Below, one piece after another: positions 1-7,725 of a stretch of 7,725 bases of DNA. The stretch spans positions 1 to 7,725 of the forward strand of contig NZ_NPEF01000188.1 in NCBI RefSeq assembly GCF_002811955.1, given 5' to 3'. How positions within the stretch are numbered: position 1 is the stretch's first letter; each line of letters begins with the position of its first letter. The stretch comes from Leptospira ellisii (lineage in GTDB: Bacteria; Spirochaetota; Leptospiria; Leptospirales; Leptospiraceae). Under the pieces are notes generated by a model, which saw nothing but the letters and a program-made list of their open reading frames with translations, was not told the DNA's origin and did not search any database. Position numbers and translations under genes: made by a program.

Positions 1-489
1 TTTTTCGTGAGAGGGGATTCTCCGCAACCGTTCCCCGTTAAATTGGATCTATTACAACCTTTGCATGCGACTCCGAACGACTGGGGAAAACGAGTAAGCG
101 TTCATCTGCAGACCGGAAAGGATCTCGGCGAAAAGATGGAAAATGCGTTTTCGGAAACATTCTCCGAAAAAATCGGGTGCGCGGTGATCCTAGGAAGCGA
201 TTGTCCGGATTTGGAATCCAAATATATCCGCGAAGCGTTCTCTTCCCTAAAAAATAAGGACGCGGTGATAGGTCCGGCCCGGGACGGAGGCTATTATCTT
301 CTCGGCTTAAAGGGGAACTTTCCGGCGATTTTCAGCGGAATTCCCTGGAGCACCGAACGGGTATTCGCAATCACATTAGAAAAACTGCAAGTTTCCAGAA
401 AAAACGTGGGCGTACTTCCTCTGTTAAATGATATTGACGAACCCGAGGATCTCGCTCCGTATTTGAATTCGGGCAGACTAAAACTCTGA
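1..489 (+). CDS. DUF2064 / TIGR04282-family glycosyltransferase-like protein, 5' end missing
   Basis: The frame is open to the window edge (Phe-Phe precedes the GTG at 7), so the GTG is probably an internal Val codon and the true start lies upstream. Family members are usually about 200 residues, so some 40-60 N-terminal residues, including the nucleotide-binding start of the fold, are missing. Counting from the GTG, the visible landmarks are LQTGKDLGEKM (35-45), GSDCPDL (63-69, with the metal/nucleotide-type Asp pair), IGPARDGGYYLLGL (88-101), IPWST (112-116) and NDIDEPEDL (141-149). These are typical of the DUF2064 GT-A-like fold, related to CofC/MobA-type nucleotidyltransferases. Databases often label TIGR04282 members as arsenosugar-biosynthesis glycosyltransferases, but nothing in this window (no ArsS or ArsM) supports that role here. 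The protein is cytoplasmic with no signal peptide. The family call is firm; the substrate is unknown. Confidence 0.8.
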   Translation, partial: FFVRGDSPQPFPVKLDLLQPLHATPNDWGKRVSVHLQTGKDLGEKMENAFSETFSEKIGCAVILGSDCPDLESKYIREAFSSLKNKDAVIGPARDGGYYLLGLKGNFPAIFSGIPWSTERVFAITLEKLQVSRKNVGVLPLLNDIDEPEDLAPYLNSGRLKL

Positions 490-762
490 ACGTCTTCGTC
501 GACGAAGGTCACGAAATTTCCGAAGCGCGGAAATCCTGCGGATCGTCCGGATTCGAAATCCGCGTTCCGTTTTTCCCCGGGTAGTCCGCGGAAGAACACG
601 ACCGCACGCAAACGCTTTTTATAGAAAGACGAAACCGCTTAAGAATCCCCGATTTTATTCCGTTGACGTCCCCCCATCCGTCGGGAATCCTGTATGAAGG
701 TTCCGACCCGTTTTACACTTTCGAGTCGGTCCTTACAAACTAAGAACAACTGGTATCGCGTT
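490..762. other. Non-coding leader between the DUF2064 gene and the lipid-transport operon
   Basis: Apart from the inverted repeats at 494-563, no gene is visible here. The only long frame across it runs on the minus strand, antisense to the DUF2064 gene, has low-complexity basic/Arg-rich content and no family features. A TTGACG at 663-668 matches a sigma-70 -35 box in five of six positions, but no convincing -10 hexamer lies 16-18 bases downstream. If the next gene starts at the GTG at 763, this region supplies its promoter and leader; if it starts at the ATG at 694, the leader ends at 693. Confidence 0.5.
494..563. repeat. Three successive inverted repeats after the DUF2064 gene
   Basis: Starting four bases after the stop codon there are three dyads: CTTCGTC/GACGAAG (494-507, perfect 14-base palindrome), ATTTCCG/CGGAAAT (516-522 and 528-534, 5-base loop), and GCGGAT/ATCCGC (538-543 and 558-563), the last enclosing an alternative CGGATT/AATCCG hairpin (548-553 and 557-562). 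A run of five T (570-574) follows the last one after about seven bases. Together they could stop transcription of the first gene, but the T-run is short and distant, so this is not a canonical intrinsic terminator. Confidence 0.4.
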
Positions 763-1380
763 GTGAAAAAAATAATTTCTATCCTATTTCTTTTGATCCT
801 CGTTCAACCCGCAGCGGTTTTTTCCCAATCCGCTCCCGAAGCCCAAACCCCTCCGCAGGAATCGGGAACGAACCCGTCCGGAACGGAAAGCGCGCCCTCT
901 TCCGAGGAACAAATCGTTTCCACGGTGAAAAAATTAATCGGATTCATCCGGTACAAAAAGAACGATAAGGCCATCGCGCTCGTGGACGTGAAACAATTCT
1001 CCGCCCAACTTCTGAAATCCTCCTCGAAAATTTCGGAGGCGGATAGAAAGGAATTCGAGGAAGCCATCTCCGAATTCATCATCCACCGCAGTTTTCCGAT
1101 CGCCCACAAATACTTCGACAAGATAGACATCAATTACGAAAAACCGGTCATCAAGGGAGATAACGCTACGCTCGCCTCTTCCATCATCTGGAGCGGTTCC
1201 GAACGGATCACCTTCTCCTGGATCCTGGGAAAATCGGGCAACGATTGGTATGTTACGGATTTCTTAAGCGAAGGCAAATACGCCTCCGAAACCAACAGGG
1301 TGAAATCCGTGGAACCTTCCATCAAAAAGAACGGAATCAAACAGACGATCGCCTTGATCAAAAAAGAAGCCAAGAACTAA
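763..1380 (+). CDS. Exported MlaC/Ttg2D-like (HpnM-like) lipid-transport protein
   Basis: I place the start at the GTG at 763 because it gives a textbook signal peptide: two Lys, a hydrophobic core (residues 4-19), then a probable signal peptidase I site after VFS (19-21). The in-frame ATG at 694 has a weak GGGA box and would add 23 residues (228 in all) before the signal core. From 763 the protein has 205 residues. Residues 22-48 form a Ser/Pro/Glu/Gln linker; 49-203 are a mostly helical and beta domain. The end of the domain matches the MlaC/Ttg2D (toluene-tolerance) pattern: W162-Y-V-x-D-F-L-x-E-G, then an Asn-Arg and a helix ending in ALIKK. MlaC carries phospholipid across the periplasm; HpnM, in the same family, sits beside the hopanoid RND transporter HpnN. 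The next gene starts 6 bases later and encodes an RND protein, so a periplasmic lipid-carrier role beside it is likely. There is no lipobox Cys. The family assignment rests on motif resemblance; the ligand is unknown. Confidence 0.65.
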   Translation: MKKIISILFLLILVQPAAVFSQSAPEAQTPPQESGTNPSGTESAPSSEEQIVSTVKKLIGFIRYKKNDKAIALVDVKQFSAQLLKSSSKISEADRKEFEEAISEFIIHRSFPIAHKYFDKIDINYEKPVIKGDNATLASSIIWSGSERITFSWILGKSGNDWYVTDFLSEGKYASETNRVKSVEPSIKKNGIKQTIALIKKEAKN

Positions 1381-1386
1381 AACTCC

Positions 1387-4323
<2,937 letters not shown>

Positions 4324-4327
4324 GGAT

Positions 4328-4906
4328 ATGTCGCACCGACTCAGTTTTACGATCGTTCTTCTTTTCGCATTCTCCAACTGCACCGTTAAATACGTGAAAA
4401 ACGCGCCGGACTGGGAAAACAAGCTGGGCACTTTCAAGCGGATCGCCGTCCGCGTCGCGCCGGAAAGCGCCGCAGGCATCTCCGAAAAAAAACTGGCTTC
4501 TAAAATCGCCGAAAATTACCTTTCACATCATAAGGAATTCATCATATACCCGTATCGTTCGGGCGAAGGAATCTGCGGAACTTCGGATAAAAAGGTCCAG
4601 GGGATTTTTCAGATCGCCGTCTCCGAACGGGAAACTCCGGACAAGTTGAATCTTTCGATTTTGGGAAAGGTAGTTTCCTGCTCCAAAGCGGAGGTTCTCT
4701 GGGAAGGCCTCGCCGAAAATTCGTATTCCAAGACCACCGACGAAAATCAATCCCTGATCAACACCTATACGCAATTATACGGAAAGGAGATCGCGGGAAA
4801 GGTGAACGGATATTTTTTTCTTCTTCAAAGCCTATTAGATAAACTGAATAGTCCCGTTTTGACCGAGGACGAAAAGGACGAAAAGATAGAGGTCGAGGCG
4901 AGATAA
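4328..4906 (+). CDS. Lipoprotein, probably MXAN_6521/LA_1396-type, third gene of the transport operon
   Basis: The 192-residue product has a short signal peptide (TM-like core at 6-16) ending in FSNC, which makes Cys18 the probable lipidation site. The lipobox is loose, as in spirochaetes. After a short tether comes KRIAVRVAP (37-45), a helix (52-66) and FIIYPYRSGEGICG (71-84). A strand pair follows at 107-128, then an AEVLWEGLAE segment (121-130) and a helix running to LLQSLLDKL (165-173). A charged Glu/Lys/Asp tail ends the protein. The alternation of strands and helices resembles CsgG/GNA1162-like periplasmic lipoprotein folds. Cys83 and Cys118 could pair. The general look agrees with a lipoprotein family shared by Leptospira and myxobacteria (MXAN_6521/LA_1396), but that name is from memory. 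The gene begins 4 bases after the RND transporter, so an outer-membrane partner or acceptor role in the same lipid export path is a reasonable inference, not shown. Confidence 0.8.
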   Translation: MSHRLSFTIVLLFAFSNCTVKYVKNAPDWENKLGTFKRIAVRVAPESAAGISEKKLASKIAENYLSHHKEFIIYPYRSGEGICGTSDKKVQGIFQIAVSERETPDKLNLSILGKVVSCSKAEVLWEGLAENSYSKTTDENQSLINTYTQLYGKEIAGKVNGYFFLLQSLLDKLNSPVLTEDEKDEKIEVEAR

Positions 4907-4974
4907 TCTTCGCGAACCGATCCGCTTCCCGCCTGCAAAACGCATGCGTAAGCCCTAATACAGATTATGATCCT

Positions 4975-5006
4975 CCCGTTTTCGGAAAAAAAGTCGAAAA
5001 ACCGGG
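4975..5006. terminator. Imperfect hairpin between convergent lipoprotein genes
   Basis: CCCGTTTTCG (4975-4984) can pair with CGAAAAACCGGG (4995-5006) if two bases bulge, around an A-rich loop. It abuts the stop codon of the minus-strand gene and lies 69 bases past the plus-strand stop. Neither side has a proper terminal T-run; the T-tracts on the minus strand are inside the structure. It is the only candidate for ending either transcript in the 100-base gap, and a weak one. The gap also holds an 8-base palindrome CGCATGCG (4941-4948). Confidence 0.25.
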
Positions 5007-5438
5007 CTATTTGGAGGAAGGAACGGATAACGTTTCCAGAAAGGTGTTGTATTCCACGCATTCCGGAATCTGATACGTTACGATGGAGCCGCAATCGGCC
5101 CTCTCCACGCTCTTGATGCAGAGCTCCGCGTCCAAAACGAGACGATCGCTGAGTTTTTTGAGGATGATCGGTTCGGATTTATCGTAGTCGTAATTAAAAT
5201 CGCTGTAACATTGGGCGTTGTCCGGATACGTCAGGGCCGCCTCCTTCCGGAGTTTCCCCTCCAAAGAAGCCAGATACGGTTCTTTACAACGATTCATCTG
5301 GGAACAATACGCGTCCGCCACCTTCTTCTTATACACTTCCGCGGAAACGGATTGGGTGGCGGCTCCGTTTTTGCCGCAGTAAACCGTAAAAAAAGCCGCG
5401 TTTAAAAGCAGTGAAAGTTTCGGCAAAATACCGCGCAT
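5007..5438 (-). CDS. Small Cys-rich lipoprotein of unknown function
   Basis: The 143-residue product starts with a Lys/Arg-containing signal sequence and hydrophobic core (8-19), and FTVYC places the lipidated Cys at 21. The mature part has six further Cys (45, 51, 77, 107, 116, 127), enough for three disulfides, in the pattern C-x5-C, C, C-x8-C, then IPEC near the end. It is predicted mainly helical and is rich in Lys, Glu and Tyr. Small Cys-rich lipoproteins with similar spacing occur in Leptospira and myxobacteria (TIGR04452/TIGR04454-like groups), but I cannot decide which, and no function is known to me. It is most likely anchored in the outer membrane, facing the periplasm or outside. 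No good ribosome site precedes the ATG; a hairpin at 5450-5467 lies just upstream. It is transcribed in the same direction as the amidohydrolase, 91 bases away, so shared transcription is possible but unproven. Confidence 0.75.
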   Translation of the reverse strand: MRGILPKLSLLLNAAFFTVYCGKNGAATQSVSAEVYKKKVADAYCSQMNRCKEPYLASLEGKLRKEAALTYPDNAQCYSDFNYDYDKSEPIILKKLSDRLVLDAELCIKSVERADCGSIVTYQIPECVEYNTFLETLSVPSSK

Positions 5439-5449
5439 AACGAAAGAAT

Positions 5450-5467
5450 AAAGAGGAAAGCCTCTTT
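5450..5467 (-). promoter_or_regulatory. Hairpin just upstream of the Cys-rich lipoprotein start
   Basis: In the minus-strand sense AAAGAGG-CTTT-CCTCTTT is a perfect 7-base-pair stem with a 4-base loop, ending 11 bases before the ATG. The 5' arm holds the only SD-like AGAGG in the leader, 22 bases from the ATG, so the structure might affect initiation. It could also end transcription from the upstream amidohydrolase, but only a mixed ATTCTTTC follows rather than a T-run. Confidence 0.35.
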
Positions 5468-5529
5468 GGCAAGTTTTTTCCTAAAACGATTCCGGGAATG
5501 GGCCGGCCTTTTTTTCGGAGCCCGAACGC

Positions 5530-6492
5530 TTACGAATCGATATCGATCGAAAACAAACGGGCGCTGTTCTCCAAAAAAACTTTCCGTTTTATCTCGTTGC
5601 TCAAACCGGAGTTGAGCAGATTGCATATCGGATGACTGAGCGCGTACGGAATGATGGGAAAATCGGAACCGAAGTGGACCCGATCCGGAAATTTTTCGAT
5701 CACTTCCAGATAGGGATCCGTGTCCGTTCCGGTGGAGAGAAAGTCGACGAAGACCATCGTCGTATCCAAACGCAATTCCGGAAAAATCGAAAGCAGTTCC
5801 GCGTATTCCCAAACCTCGGAAGCCCCCATGTGCGCCACGATCACCTTCAATGTCGGATAACGTTCTATGAAAGTCCTGAAATATCGGATATTCGTATAAG
5901 GTCCCGGAAGAGGCGCGTCTCCCGAATGGATTACGAGGGGAATCCCCTTTTTCTCCAAATACGAAAACGTGGAGGAAAGATCTTTCCTTGTCAGATCCAA
6001 ACGACCGACTTCGCAGTGAAGTTTGAATCCGCGGAATCCGTATTCTTCGACCGCGCGTTTAACGTAGTCGAGACAACCCTCTTCCGGAAAAAACGTGCCG
6101 AATAAAATCGCGTTCTCCGTGTTCGCGTGGGTCTCGAACGTCCAACGGTTGAGTCCTTCCGCCATCTTCTCCTTATGCGCGTAATTCAACGTGGTAAAAT
6201 GACGTATCCCGTTTTTGCGGAGGGATTCCGTTCTCGCGGCTTCGTTATCCCGATACGCGATCTCCCAATGGACTCCGTCGAACCATTTCCAAATCCGCTT
6301 CATCACGTATTCCGGAAAAAAATGGGTATGGATGTCGATGATAAACGGAAGTCCGTATTTTTTAAGAAGGGGTAGATGTTCGGGCGCGTCGTCGTCCCGA
6401 AGCGGAGGCATTCGATCCGGATGTTTCCAAGGGAACGGGGACGTTTCGGAACTCCTACCGGAAGAAGACAGATAATGACAACAAGGAAGCAT
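5530..6492 (-). CDS. Amidohydrolase_2-type TIM-barrel metal-dependent hydrolase
   Basis: This cytoplasmic protein of up to 320 residues shows the metal-site landmarks of the amidohydrolase superfamily in order: D53-I-H55-T-H57 after strand 1, GFKLH (155-159), VIHSGD (187-192), VIVAHMG (217-223) and FGSDFP (274-279), ending with the usual ENSARLF helix (308-314). His55, His57, His189, His221 and Asp277 are the expected ligands and catalytic base. This is the arrangement of the amidohydrolase_2 (ACMSD/resorcylate decarboxylase-like) group, which hydrolyses or decarboxylates small substrates; the substrate cannot be predicted. The start is uncertain. The ATG at 6492 adds a polar, Ser/Pro-rich 27-residue leader with two Cys and no homology I recognise, and no ribosome site. 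The internal ATG at 6411 (Met28) gives 293 residues and a leader more like family members. The candidate promoter at 6499-6526 would place transcription start about at 6492, favouring Met28. Confidence 0.85.
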   Translation of the reverse strand: MLPCCHYLSSSGRSSETSPFPWKHPDRMPPLRDDDAPEHLPLLKKYGLPFIIDIHTHFFPEYVMKRIWKWFDGVHWEIAYRDNEAARTESLRKNGIRHFTTLNYAHKEKMAEGLNRWTFETHANTENAILFGTFFPEEGCLDYVKRAVEEYGFRGFKLHCEVGRLDLTRKDLSSTFSYLEKKGIPLVIHSGDAPLPGPYTNIRYFRTFIERYPTLKVIVAHMGASEVWEYAELLSIFPELRLDTTMVFVDFLSTGTDTDPYLEVIEKFPDRVHFGSDFPIIPYALSHPICNLLNSGLSNEIKRKVFLENSARLFSIDIDS

Positions 6493-6515
6493 AGTTGAAA
6501 ACGTATTGCGGAACG

Positions 6516-6555
6516 AAACGGAGTCAACCCATTGTCTTTTTTTCTTGACCCCGTT
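6516..6555. promoter_or_regulatory. Symmetrical dyad with back-to-back TTGAC elements in a divergent intergenic region
   Basis: AACGGAGTCAA (6516-6526) and TTGACCCCGTT (6545-6555) are inverted copies matching at 10 of 11 positions, separated by 18 bases that include a run of seven or more T. Read outward, each arm is TTGACYCCGTT, i.e. a near-consensus -35 box facing each divergent gene. On the minus strand TTGACT (6526-6521) is followed after 16 bases by TACGTT (6504-6499), a poor -10. On the plus strand no good -10 is seen at 16-18 bases. It may be paired promoters, an operator dyad, or both. Confidence 0.35.
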
Positions 6556-6585
6556 CGGAGAAAGGGAGAGTGTACGTGAAATTTT

Positions 6586-6591
6586 CAGAGG
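6586..6591 (+). promoter_or_regulatory. Ribosome binding site deciding the DUF1145 start
   Basis: CAGAGG ends five bases before the ATG at 6597. An alternative GGGAG (6564-6568) serves in-frame GTG codons at 6570 or, with seven-base spacing, 6576. The ATG is preferred because it is ATG, has its own box, and gives a length like other family members. Confidence 0.5.
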
Positions 6592-6596
6592 TATTT

Positions 6597-6860
6597 ATGA
6601 ATCCCATCTTCCGGACGTTAAAAATCGGAACCGTGTTTTTTTGGATTTTGGTAGGCGCCAATCTTGCGGGCGTTTTTTCTCTGGGAGGACCGGTCGATCT
6701 TCTTTTACGATTGGTCGGGGCGGGAACGCTCGCGGTTCATCTTATCGAGATCGTCTACTTCTGGTTCGTGTTGAGACACAAATCGTCGAATCCGTATCTG
6801 GATTCGCTCCAGATTTTCGTATTCGGAGTGTTTCACCTCATTCCGTTAAAGAATCGTTAG
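6597..6860 (+). CDS. DUF1145-family small inner-membrane protein
   Basis: From the ATG the product has 87 residues. Two hydrophobic helices (about 9-28 and 34-58) are followed by a third, shorter hydrophobic segment (70-83) and a basic end (Lys-Asn-Arg). The second helix carries His48 and Glu51, and the third holds LQIFVFGVFHL (71-81). This closely follows the layout of DUF1145 proteins such as E. coli YhhL, where an MHG-type segment in helix 2 and IFLFGVFEL near the C-terminus are characteristic. Function is unknown in the family. In-frame GTG codons at 6570 and 6576 would add 9 or 7 residues. The gene stands alone between a divergent amidohydrolase and a convergent membrane protein, with its own promoter region and a strong terminator, so it is probably monocistronic. 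Confidence 0.75.
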   Translation: MNPIFRTLKIGTVFFWILVGANLAGVFSLGGPVDLLLRLVGAGTLAVHLIEIVYFWFVLRHKSSNPYLDSLQIFVFGVFHLIPLKNR

Positions 6861-6865
6861 GCGAA

Positions 6866-6905
6866 ACATCCGCCTTTATTTCGAGGCGGATGTCTCCTTT
6901 TTTTT
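6866..6905 (+). terminator. Strong intrinsic terminator of the DUF1145 gene
   Basis: ACATCCGCC (6866-6874) and GGCGGATGT (6885-6893) form a perfect 9-base-pair stem, one more T-A pair closes the loop, and eight T (6898-6905) follow after CTCC. It begins five bases past the stop codon. The T-run has no counterpart on the other side, so it should work only in the plus direction. It lies wholly within, or at the very end of, the convergent minus-strand coding sequence. Confidence 0.85.
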
Positions 6906-7725
6906 ACGTCCGTTCGTTTTGGAATCCAGAACGTAACGTTCCAGAACGAAACCCTCCACGGTCTTCTTTTCCTCCAGTCTGTACCGGTCGGAGCGGATCG
7001 TATATTTCGTATCGATCCATTCTTCGTAAAAGTCCTGAGGGGCGTTGATGTCCTTCGGAGGCGTCGTTCCGAAATAAAAAACCTGGATCCCCGGAACCTC
7101 GTTTTCCGCGAGAATGGATTCCAAACCGTCCCAGGCCTTTTCGTCCTTGGCTACGAAATGCGGTTTGTCCAAATACGAAGTCGAAACCAGAAACATATCG
7201 AACAGACTTTTATGAACGACCGGATACCGAGGATAGGAGTTCCATTCCTTTTGAAGAAGGTCGTGGTGTTTTTTTACGAAGTCCACCACTTGCAGATTTT
7301 TTTTCGTATGATAAAGGGAGAAGAATATCTGCAATATGCACAAAACGTAAAGTAGATACGGAATCGGTCTTTTATCGCCCGATCCCGTCGAATTCAAAAT
7401 CGTTCCCGCAAGGAGAATCAGACAATAATAGGTGATCTCGGTGAAACGCAAACCCGCGTATAATCCGCCCGGATTGTACGGACTAAAGGTCTGCACGAGC
7501 AACATTCCCGACACGCCCGTAAAAAGCAGAAGAAAATAAACTCCCGTCGTTTCCCTTTTTTTCCAGACGGGAAACGCGAAAGCGGCAGCCAACACGGGAA
7601 AACAATACGACAACAATCCAACCTGGATCCGAGAACCTAAAAAATAACCCTTTAGGAGTTCCAGCTTCGTGGACCAATTCAACTTTAGAAAATCTGCATA
7701 CGATATCCTGCTTCGGATACCCAAA
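6876..7725 (-). CDS. Polytopic membrane protein, C-terminal part; probable GT-C-type glycosyltransferase
   Basis: The frame is open to the window end. The first possible start, a TTG at 7724, is almost certainly internal, so the N-terminal part lies beyond the window. The 282 visible residues hold four hydrophobic helices (about 33-52, 60-78, 95-112, 121-138) and then a soluble domain (140-282) ending in a Lys-rich tail. Between helices two and three SPYNPGGLYAGLRF (81-94) resembles the glycine-rich GG-x-x-x-G-x-R loop seen near the membrane face of many GT-C glycosyltransferases (ArnT/PMT-like), which use polyprenyl-phosphate sugars. Leptospira has such families (for example LA_3751/LA_3752-type), but I cannot prove membership from the fragment. 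The catalytic N-terminal Asp motif is not in view. The stop codon lies 15 bases from the stop of the convergent DUF1145 gene, whose terminator hairpin encodes the last ten residues or so of this protein. Confidence 0.6.
   Translation of the reverse strand, partial: LGIRSRISYADFLKLNWSTKLELLKGYFLGSRIQVGLLSYCFPVLAAAFAFPVWKKRETTGVYFLLLFTGVSGMLLVQTFSPYNPGGLYAGLRFTEITYYCLILLAGTILNSTGSGDKRPIPYLLYVLCILQIFFSLYHTKKNLQVVDFVKKHHDLLQKEWNSYPRYPVVHKSLFDMFLVSTSYLDKPHFVAKDEKAWDGLESILAENEVPGIQVFYFGTTPPKDINAPQDFYEEWIDTKYTIRSDRYRLEEKKTVEGFVLERYVLDSKTNGRKKKETSASK

Noticed and set aside
294..611. Minus-strand frame of 105 residues spanning the end of the DUF2064 gene and the gap
   Set aside because: Mostly antisense to a clear gene, no ribosome site, low-complexity Phe/Arg/Ser content and no recognisable motif.
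4941..4948. CGCATGCG palindrome as an operator or attachment site
   Set aside because: Eight bases only, no repeats nearby and no gene start to regulate.
5492..5513. GGCCGGCC palindrome followed by seven T as a plus-strand terminator
   Set aside because: No plus-strand gene lies upstream to terminate, and the best stem is only four base pairs (CCGG/CCGG).
5632..6105. Plus-strand frame of 157 residues opposite the amidohydrolase
   Set aside because: The minus strand holds all metal-site motifs of a known family; the plus frame is Arg/Phe-rich with no features.
6506..7048. Plus-strand frame of 180 residues across the DUF1145 gene and terminator
   Set aside because: Runs through a strong intrinsic terminator and out of frame with the DUF1145 motifs; Ser/Arg-rich shadow.

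Overview
The window most resembles a chromosomal segment of a spirochaete of the genus Leptospira. The signs are several lipoprotein signals with loose spirochaetal lipoboxes (FSNC, FTVYC), weak Shine-Dalgarno sequences, the base composition and codon style, and a mix of lipoprotein and membrane-protein types I associate with that genus. By eye, G+C is in the upper 40s per cent (not computed), which would point to a higher-GC species. This assignment is inference. I see no mobile element, CRISPR array, rRNA or tRNA.

Layout. (1) 1-489, plus: C-terminal three quarters of a DUF2064/TIGR04282 nucleotide-sugar-transferase-like protein, cut by the window start. (2) 490-762: a leader region with three successive small inverted repeats after the first gene and no convincing gene. 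(3) 763-4906, plus: a tight three-gene unit made of an exported MlaC/Ttg2D-like (HpnM-like) protein, a 978-residue MMPL/RND transporter, and an outer-membrane-type lipoprotein. The gaps are 6 and 4 bases. (4) 5007-5438 and 5530-6492, minus: a Cys-rich lipoprotein and an amidohydrolase_2-type TIM-barrel hydrolase. (5) 6597-6860, plus: a small DUF1145-type membrane protein, divergent from the amidohydrolase across a symmetrical intergenic dyad and followed by a strong intrinsic terminator. (6) 6876-7725, minus: the C-terminal part of a polytopic membrane protein, probably a GT-C type glycosyltransferase, cut by the window end. Its last codons lie inside the terminator of the convergent DUF1145 gene.

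How the genes work together. The most coherent system is the 763-4906 unit. A soluble periplasmic lipid-binding-type protein, an inner-membrane RND pump and a lipoprotein form a plausible chain for moving a lipid from inner to outer membrane. The pairing of an MlaC-like protein with an RND protein parallels HpnM/HpnN of hopanoid producers, but the substrate cannot be read from the sequence. The transporter has three unusual traits: only one of its two TM4/TM10 proton-relay motifs keeps the Asp, loop 1 carries a charged helical insertion, and the C-terminus is a histone-like Lys/Ala/Pro/Ser tail that includes an A-AAA-AAG slippery heptamer.
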